Translations under genes and position numbers: made by a program | Assembly (NCBI GenBank): GCA_002794735.1 | Contig: NBAZ01000019.1 | Span: 124,001-188,000 of the forward strand | From: Pyrrhoderma lamaoense | Lineage: Eukaryota > Basidiomycota > Agaricomycetes > Hymenochaetales > Hymenochaetaceae | Length of the DNA stretch: 64,000 bases | Reading direction: 5' to 3' | The notes under the pieces: generated by a model | The model's input: only the letters and a program-made list of their open reading frames with translations | Databases searched by the model: none | Told to the model about the DNA's origin: nothing | Shown here: one piece after another, positions 49,367 to 61,182 of the stretch | How the letters are laid out: the number at the start of each line of letters is the position of its first letter | How positions within the stretch are numbered: position 1 is the stretch's first letter

Positions 49367-52021
49367 ATGCCCGACTCTCCAGAGTATACTCGAATTTTAG
49401 ATGGTCTTTACGTTGGAAAGTGAGTTATGTCTCGGCGTTTTACTCGACCCTTTCTGACAAAAGAATACAGTTTGTCTGCAGCCAAGAGGCTGAATGAGCA
49501 CCCCGAGCTGGGAATAACACACGTCCTATCTGTGTGTCCAGATTACCCAGAAGACGCGGGTGAAAGCAGTACTCAGGGCGACACACCACGTATCGTACAT
49601 CGCTGTATTCCCGTCCAAGACTCAGAGTCTGAAGATATCCTCATTCACCTCCCTTCGGCCGTCTCCTTTATTAAGGATGCCCTTTCTCCCACCACTCCAT
49701 GCTCTGACTACTTTGGGAATGGATCTGGTCCGGTCAACGAAACGGGATCGGAAGCAGACTCGAGGGCCACTTCCTCACTAGAAGAAGACACCGGCACTAG
49801 CATTCGGCATCCGCGGAAAAATAAGGTGCTCGTTCATTGCGTCATGGGCATCTCACGCTCAGTGACCGTTGTCTGTGCATACTGTGGGTCTATTCACTAA
49901 ACAATTTCTTCATGTATTACTTTTTTTTGCCATCGATTATTCATTTTCAAGAACAATGTGTTTTGGTGTATCTAGTAATGGAAACCCGGCGGATTTCTTT
50001 GGAGGCTGCTATATTTTTCGTACGAAAACGTGAGTACTTTCAGCCCTATTTTGGTTCCAATGTGATCTTTTTTCTCCTCTTCCTCCGTCGAATTCTATTT
50101 TTTTTGTTATGGCAAGCTATTTGTGCCAGAAACTGATATTTCTACTTGTTTCCGGTTCTATTTGAAATTTGATAGGACGACCTCAAGCTCATCCGAACTA
50201 TGGATTTCGCCGACAACTTGCGATATTTGCAGAATGCGGATACTTTGCGGACCAACCAGAATCCGTCCGAACACATGCTGCACATACTGCTTGGGTTCGT
50301 AAGAGGAAGCGTGAAGCTTCCAAGTACCTATCACGAGTCGACAATGTTGTCGAATTCAAATTGGGGGATGAGAAGAAGGCGGCATTTTCGTTCACCGAGT
50401 ACGTGATAAGAAATTTGAATTTATGTCAACTCATTCTATAATCTCACTTTTTCTATCTGCTATCCTTAAAGTGATTTCCCTACCGACCCCATAGAAGCTA
50501 GTTCTCTACTTAACGAGATTGAGGCCACACATTTTCTTACCATTTCACCAGCAGCGATACCCCCTATACCATCATCACCCGCCGGTTCCCCTGCTCTTCG
50601 AGCTAATTCCAGATCTCCACCGCCCCCATCTCCTTGTATCTCCCGAATTACTAGCTCTCTACAAATCTTTCTAGTACAAGCCCAAGTCTAGCTTTACCAT
50701 CAATTCATGACCATTCCTCTTCTAGTTCATCTTCTTCTCGATCGTCTTCTTTTTCATATGGTTCTCTTTTTTCATCTCCTACAGCTGGTTCTTCAACCGC
50801 TGCCACGTCTGTGACGTCACTGAGTCCGCCTCCAAACTACGACAGGAAATGTCGACCTTCAGTGATTCCGATGAGGATTTTTATAGAGAACCAAACTGGC
50901 TTGAAGTAGCTGGAGCTAAGCATCGCCATCTTGACGTTTCCGGATCCAGTCCAGTAGACTTGCTTATGAAACTAAGCGAAGCCGCCAAATTTATACATGA
51001 AGCTCTCAGTGAGGATAGTGATCAAAGTTCAGAGTCAGGGCTGAGTTCTTCCGCTACTGAATCACGGATTGGTGTTGATCAGCCACACGTTCTTATACAT
51101 TGTACGACGGAATCTCGAGGATGTGCTGTTGTGTGTGCGTATCTGATGTATTCACGAGGAATGACTCCTGAACAAGCTTACACCGTTCTCGAAAAAGGTT
51201 TGTAAAAATCTAAATATTTCTAGAAGTCATTTTTATTTTCTGAATTCTAACTTTTTTTTTTCATTCTTTGGACGTTTCTAGCTTTACCGCTCTTTAACCC
51301 AACGAAGTCTTTCTTGACTCAAATCGAGTTGTTCTACGCATGCGAATGTAACCCGACGGAAGATCATCCTCGTATACGTGCATGGTTAGCTGATGGACTA
51401 CGGTGTACTTTATCTGGGTCTCCACCTACATGTGTCATCCCTCCAAATTTGCATAGCACTATCCATCGTAATAATGCCGCGAACAGGACGAAACTGACTA
51501 GTGGCGGTCAACAAGATGAAGTAGGGGACGGATCGGACTCCGATTATGATGAATGTATTCTACGTAGAAAACTTGGAACTCCGATGAGGTGTGGATCGTT
51601 AGCTGCGAGTGTGGCACCGAGCCCACGCGCGAGTCTTAGTGCTTCTGCTTCTTCTAGCGCTCTCAATACCGGGTTATCGAGTGCTTTGGGAGGATCGTCA
51701 TCGTCGACTGTAGCGACAACAGATACGGCGGAAGGGGAGACAGGTGCAAAGTCAAAGGCATCTTCTACTGCAGCTGCTGTTGCAGCTGGTAGGCAGAGAG
51801 ATGGGAAATGTATGGGCTTGAGCGATTTGGATGTTGATAAGTTGCTGAGAAGGTGTGCGGGTGTTGGCGATCCCAAGTTTACGTTTGATGTCGAGGCGTT
51901 TAGGGGTGCCTTACGGGGGATCGCGGCTTCTGCTTCTGCTTCGGGGTCAGCTGTGGTGGATGCCAGCGACAGTGATAGCACTGGGGACAACAATGGCAGT
52001 GCTATTGTCAGTCTTAACTGA
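49367..52021 (+). CDS. Tandem dual-specificity phosphatase, second domain degenerate
   Basis: Dual-specificity phosphatases remove phosphate from Tyr and Ser/Thr, often on MAP kinases. Exon 1 (from 49367) reads MPDSPEYTRILDGLYVG and joins through an intron to NLSAAKRLNEHPELGITHVLSVCPD, the family start. The first domain has VLVHCVMGISRSVTVVCAY, the full HCx5R loop. After ADQPESV and a basic linker a second copy starts (DFPTDPIEASSLLNEIEATHFLTI) and continues KHRHLDVSGSSPVDLL, AAKFIHEALSED and VLIHCTTESRGCAVVCAYLMYSRGMTPEQAYTVL. Its loop is HCTTESR: only four residues between Cys and Arg, and no Gly, so it is probably inactive. A Ser-rich tail follows. The frame changes by one missing base at AAA 50847-50849. 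Confidence 0.85.
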
Positions 52022-55000
52022 AAACTCATTCAGTTGCTGAAGCCACTTTGTGCTAGAGACTTCTGGAAAGCATAGTCGAATGTCGGTCTCTGTTTCTCTC
52101 CCTTACCCCCATCTATCGTCTATCTCTCCTCATCCTAATTCGTGGTGTTTTTTTATCTCTTTTCTCTTTTCTTCGTAAATGTCAGGGGAAGAGAAAAAAA
52201 GATGTGACGTTTACCTTTACTCGTATATGCAATTACCTCCGACTCTCCGATGACGGATCCTTATATCCTTATGGTCCTACGTTTATCTGGATCTGGATAC
52301 CTATGACGTGCATCTTAGAGGGGACAAGGATCAGGGGAGGTAAAGCATCCGAGGTCACCTAGGTGTAAAACAACATTCTTGGCAATTTCGCGCTTCACGC
52401 TCGCCTCGTAACCTATTCAGTTAATTTTTTTTTCTTGTTTGATTGGCTCTTTTGACATTGGTCTTTAGCTTTGATTGATTTTATTTTTCTTTTTTTTCTT
52501 TTTATCGTCTTTCGTCGTCTCCATCTCCATCTCCATCTCCACCATCATATCCAATATCCAATGTTCAATATTCATCATTATCGTCATATTCAATCATATT
52601 CACTTATATCCGTCCCTCAACCTGTTTATTGGTTCGTAGGTCGTGTGTGTGCCTTGATTTTTTTTCTTCTCTCTCCCCCCCTGGGTGATCGAGGATTTTG
52701 ATAGGATGTTTTTTGATCGTTTATTCGGAATCAGAAGTCATAACTCCTCTCCCTCCCCTCACTTAATCTAGTACTACTCCCCTCTTATTCATATCCTCTT
52801 CCTTTTTTCTTTACACAGTGGAGAATATTTGTCTCTATTCGCAATAATGTTTGTTTCACTTGTATATTCATCTCCCTTTTTTCTTCTTTTCTTCTTTTCT
52901 TTTCTTTCTCTTTCTCTCTCTCTCTCATCGGCTTGTTTTTGAATTCATACTTTCATTTTCTTTCTGTTTTTTAGTCTAGTACGTTGCAATCACCATATAT
53001 TTTCTTTTCTTAGTTGCCAATATCTACTCCACGATTTCTTTTTCTTTATTTTCTTGGTCCTACCCCACCTTTACTCTTACCGTACCTCTTCCCCATCCTA
53101 AACCATTTTTTTTCATGTTGATGTCTAAGTCTGACGGTTACTCTCAATTTCATGTCATAACGCGAGGAACCCTTTAACTTCAACTCAAGCCTTTGGTTTC
53201 TTTATTCGATTCAATGTTAAGAGTGTGAATTTACCTACCAACATAATCATGTCTTCGCATCGTTGCATCGTCGCATCACATATCCATATCCATATCCGTA
53301 TTCATATCACCCCCCCCCCCGCTCTCTCTCTCGCTTTTCTTGAAAAACTTGAAAAAAAAAGAAAGAAAAGTTTATGGTTGTGGGGTGAACCTCGAATTAC
53401 ACTGAAACCTTCAACGTACAAAGTAAATGAAGCATACAAGACATAAACTCTTTTTCTAGCATGTGAACTGTAAATGACAAACGAAATCCGATAGACGATA
53501 AACGATAAACGAACAAATGTATAATGTCCAATGATAAGCTACACTTACGACATATACAATGATATACCAATGTACATGCTTGTATCAATAAGCTCAATGG
53601 ACTAGATCTATAGGTTCAGTTGGACTGGTTGTATAGGTTCAGTTGTTAGGTGTTTTGGATGTTTTGGTTTTTTGATGTACATAATCATGATCATAAGTAT
53701 GATATCAAATATGAGATATGAGATATGAGGTGTTTACGATCATAAATAAGATCGAGTCCGTGTATCAATACATTGAAAGTCCTTCCCCTCGCCTCCCCAA
53801 AACTTTAACATATACTCCATCTAAGCGGTATAAGTAAATATGCGTGTGAGAGAGAAGGAAAATGTTCCGTGTTGGTGTGTTGGTGCAGTAAGGATATGGA
53901 TTGATGGGATATTATATCAATGGGTCATACGATTACTAGACCACTAGAACACTAGGTCGTTAAACATGAGATTGACTTATTCATTTATTCATTCATTCGT
54001 TGTTGTTTTTTTCTTCTAGGAAGAAGGTCCTCGGTTTTCGGGTTTGTGTATGAGAAGTCATAATTGTTATAAGAGGGCTTGGTAATGTGAGAGTTTGGAC
54101 ACTGGGATGTAGACTTGTAGGGTATGTAAGCGATCTTTAGACCCATTTAGACGTGAAACCTGGGGGAAGAGGGGTGGGGCGGGAATTGGGCGTATAAAGA
54201 AACGAAAAGGAAAAACTGAGAAAGAAAAGAAAAGGAAATGAGATGGAAAGGAAAGGAAACATGAAGCCATTTTGGTTTTTTCTCTCTCAAATCTTAGAGT
54301 GAGGACGAGGGGATAAAACAAGTTAGTTAGCCATCTGCCATCTGCTATCTGGGATCTAAGTAAGAAAGTTTGAAGAAAGAATTGAAAAGAAAAAAAAAAA
54401 AAAGTGGATCACCCGTGATCGATCATTGTGATTTGTATTGATCGTTTGAAGACCTCATCATCATCGTCATCATATCATATTACATTGTAAAAAAACCCCG
54501 CCAAAGCAAAACCATAAACCAGAAACCAGAAACTAACCCTAGCACTAAATACTGAGTACTAAGCTCAGAGCGAACAAATTATAAATGAACCTCCATATGA
54601 ACTAGACGATTTAGCAATTACGTTTCCTTCTTTCCTTCCTTCCTTCCTTTCTTTCTTTTTATTTTTCTTCTAGGTGTAAATAATAGTTAGGGATGTCGGG
54701 AGATTGGAAGATCAGAGTCAGAGTCTAAAGCCTTTTTTCTTTATTTCTTTCTCTTTCTTTTTCTTCAAAGAAAGAAGAAAAGAAAGGGAGATCTAAGCGG
54801 CGTGCAGGGGTGTTGTGTATTGGGTAGACAAGTACATGATACTTGTATCATACTATATGCTGATATTATAATCATTGTGTTGAATAAAACTGAATAAATA
54901 TTAATGCTAGGGTAATGGTATGAGTATCTAGCTGGGTTACCAAATAACATTTGGTCCCCCCCTGATTGCTGATCGCTGCCCCTCCGTTTTCCCGTTTCCC

Positions 55001-56162
55001 GTCCCGCGCCCATGATTTCTCACATCTCTCTTTCCTACATTTCTTTCCTAAATTCGTTTTCTGATCGGGAGCATACCCCCCTACTTTACACAGCTTACTT
55101 AAGAAAAAACTAAGAAAAAAAAAGAAAAGAAAATCGAGTGGAAAAGTCTAGTTGTTGAGGTTGGAGTTTTTATGTAGCTTCCCCGGGGGCAGGGGCGCTG
55201 TTTGAGCTTTAACGGGAAAAGGGTAGTTTTTTGAGTTTTAGGAACAAAAAGATAATCATAAGCATAATCATAAGCATAATTGGATCCCGTTACACTCGTA
55301 CTTGTAACATGTAACACATTATACGCGTCCGAAAACACGAAGCAACGTTTAACCATGTTTTTTTTTTCCCATCAATTTCTAATTAGCAATATCAATTTCA
55401 GTTTCAAGTTACACGATATTTTTCTCTTCTCTCTTTTTTCGCGAGTTGATGTTACTGTTGAGTAAAAAATATTAATTTTGGTACGCCAAGGGGGGGACCC
55501 ACAAACTTGGGACCCACAAAGAAAAAGATGAAAATAAAAAATAAAAAATAAGATCATTTTATATCTTTAAAATTAAAATGAACGAACCGACCTTCTTCCC
55601 TGAGTCGACCCTTCGCCTAACGCCTATTTCTCTCCCTCTTCCCTCTCTGCCCTCCCTCTTCCCTTTCTCCTTTCTTGAGAGGAGAGTGAGAGTGAGAGAG
55701 TGAGAGAGAAAAAGGGCAAACGCAAAGACTTCTCATGTGCTTATTCTTCCTCCGGACTCTGGTCATCATACTTTGTTCCTAAGTACCTCAAGTTACCCCC
55801 TCAAGTCCTAAACTCTTTCTCCCTCATTTCCTATCTTTTACCTCTTCCTCTTCATCCTCTTTGTGTTATTAGCATCACTTCTGTCTGCTGCTTCTGTTTG
55901 CGTCCCTGCTACTTGCGAACGGACTCACCACGTTCAACACACCTCTCAAAAGCGAGACTGAGAAGATATAGGTACGGCGCGTGTCCCGTTCTCCTTTGGC
56001 TTGAAGTTGAAGTCACGGTCACCTCTCGGCTTGAAACCTCGAACCTCAAAGCTCTGAGCTTAAAGGAGTTAAAGGATAAGGATACGAAAAACCCAAGAAA
56101 GTGAAGTACGAGGATAAAAGGGATACAATAGACAAGAGAGAGAATTAGAGAAACGTTGAGAT
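52022..56162. other. 4.1-kb gap with strand-biased pyrimidine and purine tracts
   Basis: This is the longest gap in the right half. 52100-53330 is strongly C/T-rich on the + strand (repeated CCATCT units near 52516-52540, runs such as TTTCTTCTTTTCTTTC, CCATAT repeats near 53285, a C-run near 53312). 53330-54420 turns A/G-rich in places, ending with a 20-base A-run. 54620-54800 has CCTT and TTTC tracts, 54950-55120 C-runs, and 55600-56160 is C/T-rich again. No frame has coding character. It lies between two plus-strand genes and may include a very long leader of the DUF6533 gene or non-coding transcripts. Confidence 0.55.
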
Positions 56163-59100
56163 ATGAGCGACTCGGCGTCGATAGTGCTTCAAGCTGTCCA
56201 TTTGTGAGTGAAAGTCATAGTTCTCTATCTCCTCCCCTTCCTCTCCTCTCTCTCTCTTTCTCTCACTGGTTGTCTGGTCGTCGAGTGGTCGGTCGGTCTG
56301 TTTTGCACCGGTTAAGTGGTTATACTGGTTATCTCCCTCCCAACTCCGACTCGGACTCGGAGTAGGGAGGGAGGGGGGAGTGTCCTAAGCGGGAAGAGAA
56401 AAGTCCGGAACTCCGGTGGGGGAGGAGGGGTGATAGCGGTCGCGGTCGTCGGGGGAAGGTTAGGAACACGGTTATGGATTCGGGGTCGTGATGATTGTTG
56501 TAGACCCCGGGTGGGGAGGCGGGGTGAGAAGAGGCCTTACCGACCGACCGACAGACATAGTACCTCCACACCTCCCGTATATATCCAAAGCAATCAAGAA
56601 AGAAAGAGAGGAGAGAGAGAGAGGAGGGAGGGAGGGAGACACAACCTAACTTTACTGAATGCTTAAATGTTAACTCTGGGACTGGTTTTTTATAAAATAG
56701 ACGCGCGGCGAAGAGTTATGCGTTGGCTGCTTTTGGTATGTGGTCCCTGTTTATGTGTGTGTTGTATCTGACGAGAGCTAACCTTGGTTGCAACTTTTTC
56801 GTTCTCTACGTTGCATGCTCTATGCTACAACACTCTATGCTCTGTGCTATGTGCATACGATAACGTATTTACGCATACCCTCATCGACGATCGGTGGGCG
56901 GTGTCTCTCTTATCCCGCCTCACTTTAACCAACTTTGGAACGCAAAAAAATCATAAATCATAAAAATAAAAATAAAACGAAATGAAATGAAATAAAACGA
57001 AATAAACAGCGATGATGACATACGACATCACCCTCACTTTCTCACTCGAAGTTGAGAAAGTGTGGAAACGGCGGTTCACGGGCTTGACCGTCTTGTGGTT
57101 CTTGGTACGTTTGTTTTGTCGTCTTTTCGTGCTTCGCGTTTCGTATGGAAAGAAGTAGTAAAGAGATAAAAAGACAAACACTAACGTGGTTCATACGTTA
57201 TCTAGAACCGTTGGGTATTCTTCCTCGCTACGATCCCGACTATATTCAGTACGTACCTCTTTCTTATTTTCGTTTGGCCATTAGCTGATAACACTCTCGT
57301 TATTCATTATTCAACTATTCACTAAAACAAAAATAAAAATAAAAATGAAAACATGAAATTGGGCTCAATCCAACTTTTTTGAATTTTTGGTGCGCCCCTT
57401 TCCACGCCTGGTTTTATTGAACAAAACAGGTTTTCACGATTCGAGGTGGACGGATAAGGTGAGTAGTAGATCCCCTTGAATGGTTACACATTGTCTTCTT
57501 CTTTATCTATTAGCATTGTTATCATTGTTTTTCTTTCCCCTTTTCCGCCCTCCCCTCCCCTCCAATCCCCTTCCAATTCATTTCGTTTCGTTTTGATGTA
57601 TTAGTATGTTACTTGTCGCTTGTTTCCTTTCCTTTCTCTAAACATGCTAGCTTCACTCAGCAAAGACTAAAGAAACTCAGAAGCTGACGAATCTCTCTTT
57701 TCTCTCTCTCTCTCTCTCTTTTTTATTTACTTACTTGGGTTCCCCTCACCTTCACCGCCCCACCGCCTCCCCTTCCACCAAACATAAACATAATCATAGA
57801 TGTAAGAAAACGATCACACACTCTCTTTCACACACTTCACATCCGTGTCTAACGAACTTCTTTCTTATTTTCTTTTTGTGGGCTCCTTTCTACTAGATGT
57901 GCGGCGTACTTTAGATATCCGGGTATTGTGGCTGCGTTCCAACGGGCTGTTATTGGGTGTGAGTACTTCTCCCTATCCCTTTTTAACTCAGTTTTTTTTC
58001 GATTGTGTTGTGTTGTGTTTCGCTGTACGCTATACTATACCTATGTTGTTGTTGTGTTTTTTTGGGGGGGAGATGTGGTTCTGATTACTGATTACTGATT
58101 ACCGATACACTTCTCTCTCTTTCACTCTAGCTGTTTTCATGCTCCGAACATACGCGATCTATGGGCGGAATCTTATAGCGGCGGGTATCATCGCGTTATT
58201 CTTAACAGCAGAAGTCGTCACCAAACTTGTAAGTCTCGCTCTAGCGTCCCCCCCAAAAAAAAACAAACAAACTTAGTCTTATGGTTTTGAACTGATTCTT
58301 ATTTTATCTTATTTTTATGGCTCGTTTATCTGTTTGTGTCACTGGGTTATGGTTATGGTTATGGTTATGGTTATGGTTATGGTTATTTCGTGTGGGGGCT
58401 ATGTTCTCCGGGATTCACAAATCGCCTTCGTCCATCCCTCCTGCTGCACTGCTACACGCATACGCACATGCGAATTTCACGCGCCCATGCTCCATTCTCT
58501 AATTCGCTTATCCTTCGTTCACACACAACCTCTACTCCAACCCTGTGCTTGAAACACAAATACGAATGCAAAAAAAATAAAATAGGTTATCAACTTCGAG
58601 TTTGGTTCTGCGGTCCAGTTACCGAAGGGTTTGGTCGGGTGTATCCTTGCCGTTGATGACGCCCAGTAAGTACCATATTCTTCGCCTACTATTTTTTTTT
58701 TTTTGCTTTTTTGCAACTTGTTCTTTCGTTTCTTCATACATTGTGTTTCGTGCTTAACAGCTGTCCTTCTTTTTTTTGTTAGCTCTAAAGATTTCTCATG
58801 GTTTTATATAACGGAGCTTATGACCGGTGAGTCCCCCCCTCTCCCCTTATTTTTTTTTTGGTTTTGATTTAGAAAGTAATACTGATTAAATGCTTTCCCT
58901 CCACCTTCAGATTTCGTTGTACTTGTATTAACTGTATCGCGGTCTTACAAGGAGTTTAGACGTGTGAGGCGAGTGGGGGAACCTGCTCGTTTGTGGAGAC
59001 GTATTCTGAAAGATGGTACGTCTTACGTCTTCTTATCCTTTGTTTTCTTTTTATTTCCTGTCGTAGTTGGATTTTTGATCTTTCTCTTTTTTTTCTTATT

Positions 59101-59955
59101 ATTATAGGTATTATATACTTTATGCTTATCTTCTCGGCCAATGTGATGACGTTGACGTTTTTCTTGGCTATGCCGGTATGTGGCCTTTTTTATGGTGTTG
59201 TGTGTGTGATGAACTAGGACGATCGAAACTGATTCATTACTTTCATGGATGTCTAGTCTGATTTGAAGGCTATCAACGCTTCTTTCATCGTCATGTAAGT
59301 CTTACATATCTCTCTCAAAACACAATACAACATAACATAACTGAAAAAAATGAAAACCTACAGGTTCAACAGTCTCCTAACCGCCCGCCTCATCCTCAAC
59401 CTCAAGATGGTCTCTTCACACGAAGGAAGCTCCAGACGCGGGGTCTCAACCGCAGCAGCGACCGGTACGCTCACCACAGCCTCAAGGTGGGAAGCAGCCG
59501 TGCTAGGAGACGTAGGGAACGATTTCGAGGACGATGATGAGTATCTGGGTAAGATGGGATTTGCGGATCCGGAGAGTTCGGGGATGTCTGGGTTGTCGGA
59601 GACGACGACGCTTGTGCATGGGAATTCGGAGGTCGTCGTTGGGGATGGACGGGGTGGGTACGGGTTTGGGATGAGTGGGTCAGGGATGGGGATGGGAGGG
59701 ATGGATGGGATGGCGTATGAGATGGCTGATAGAGGGGTTCGGAAAACTGGGTTTAGTGATGTTAGTACTGACGTTAGTACGCATTACCATCCTGCTTATA
59801 CCACCACCACCTCCTCTAGTGGCGGTGGATACGTTCATGGTATCGATGGATCTAGAGGTAGACCAGGATCGGGATCGAGTTTACCTGCTTACTCACCTTC
59901 GTATTCATCCTATCTGAACTCACCTATCAGTACGAAGGATCGAGATGTTTTATGA
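56163..59955 (+). CDS. DUF6533-type multi-pass membrane protein with long introns
   Basis: This basidiomycete-expanded family of seven-helix-like membrane proteins has no settled function. Exons I could set: 56163-56203 (MSDSASIVLQAVH), 56701-56735 (LRAAKSYALAAF), 57010-57104 (MMTYDITLTFSLEVEKVWKR to VLWFL), 57206-57248 (NRWVFFLATIPTIF), 57430-57458 (SFHDSRWTDK), then CAAYFRYPGIVAAFQRAVIG from 57897, then VFMLRTYAIYGRN up to 58228, 58586 onwards VINFEFGSAVQLPKG, then DFVVLVLTVSRSYKEFRRVRR, IIYFMLIFSANVMTL and the family end LLTARLILNLKMVSS. A Gly-rich tail follows to 59955. Introns of up to about 500 bases are much longer than elsewhere. The joint between 57458 and 57897 is two bases out of frame. 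Confidence 0.8.
57800..57801 (+). other. Candidate 2-nt micro-exon (AT)
   Basis: AT at 57800-57801 is preceded by CATAG and followed by GTAAGA, both good splice signals. Including it between the exons ending at 57458 and starting at 57897 would give exactly the two bases needed to keep the frame (Lys-Ile-Cys). This is inference; a sequencing error or another donor could also explain the frame gap. Confidence 0.3.
58345..58386 (+). repeat. Hexamer microsatellite (GGTTAT)x7 in an intron
   Basis: Seven perfect copies of GGTTAT lie in the intron between 58228 and 58586 of the DUF6533 gene. The unit is not the fungal telomere repeat TTAGGG. Confidence 0.95.
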
Positions 59956-61182
59956 GGTTTACACTTACTGCGCTATTGTATGAGTAACTCATTTATCTTT
60001 TTCTCTCCTCTTCTTTTTTCTTTTCTTTTCCTCTTTCCATTTTTTAAGGATATCTTTTTTCTTTCATCTTTTTTTTTTTCGTTTTCTTATTGTTAAACTT
60101 ACCTCCTACCTAGCCTCATCGCACATCATCCCCCTCTCTCCTCCCCTCTATCCTTTCCTTTACCTTTGAGAGGTAAACCTTCCCACTCTCCCTCCCACCT
60201 CCTCCACCTCAAAACTCGTATACACCCCTCACATCCACATCCCTCCATGCGTAGTACACATCCCCCAACCTTGCTCTCCCTTCTCCTTCATTCATCCATT
60301 TAGAAAAAAAATAAGGGATTCATATCCGAATGTTCTTCCAAGGAAAACCCCACGCATTTCTCTTAGTATCTATCTGCTCGTTCCCTGTCTCTGTCTCCCT
60401 CTGTCCCTGTCTGACTCCCTGTCCCCTGTTCTTGTTCGATTTTCGTGCCTTGTATGTATTTTGTAGATAGGATTTTTTGAAGTTTTCCTAAGTTTTTTTA
60501 TAGGTTTTTTTAAGTTTTTAAGTTTTATTAAGTATGAAAAGAAAAGAGGAAAAGAAAACGTGATGATTTTTTATTTGTTGGACTTTGATATTTTACACCG
60601 CTTCCCCCCCCTCTCTCTTTTTTCATTTTTTATGGTTCCTTGTACAATATTTTATTACATTTTCTATACTTGCATATACAACTTACAACTTACATTTACA
60701 ACATACATATATACACTAACACTTACTCATACATACTCACAAGCGACTCCTTCCTCGTCCGCCCTTCTTCACGTGCTTTGATTCTATATCTCAGTTTGGG
60801 TTTTTTTCTACTTCACATTTCTCTCCCCTCTCCTCCCCAATCCCGTGATCCTCATCTCGAAGTCCTTTGTTATAGTTCTTGTTTACTTGGAAATGAACTA
60901 TCATGTTTTCTCTGTTTACCTTCAGTTTGACAACGACTAGAGAGAGATACAAGTAAGCGTTACGGAGTTTATCTACAGTTTCGAACTTGGGAGTTATTCC
61001 TCAATCTCGCTCATTTTTATGACTATGACAAAGCTTCAGAGAGGGGAAAAGATCAAGATGGAGGTGGTACGAAAGTATCAGTATCGATTACAATACACAT
61101 TCTCATATTCATCATCTCAACACACACCAAGAAGAAAAGAAAAAAAATAGCATGAATCCCTTTTTCTTCCTTCTTTATAATC
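59956..61182. other. Intergenic gap between convergent genes
   Basis: It lies between the 3' ends of the DUF6533 gene (+) and the SKI8-like gene (-). It is C/T-rich to about 60450, then T-rich. No coding frame is supported. Confidence 0.45.

Noticed and set aside
51544..52029. Minus-strand open frame of 161 codons
   Set aside because: Antisense of the Ser/Ala-rich phosphatase tail; no motif of its own.
54067..54321. Short minus-strand frame with hydrophobic residues
   Set aside because: The Phe/Ser/Pro composition comes from the purine-rich + strand; no splice support or homologue-like motif.
58345..58386. Telomere-like repeat
   Set aside because: The unit is GGTTAT, not TTAGGG, and it lies in the middle of an intron; an ordinary microsatellite.
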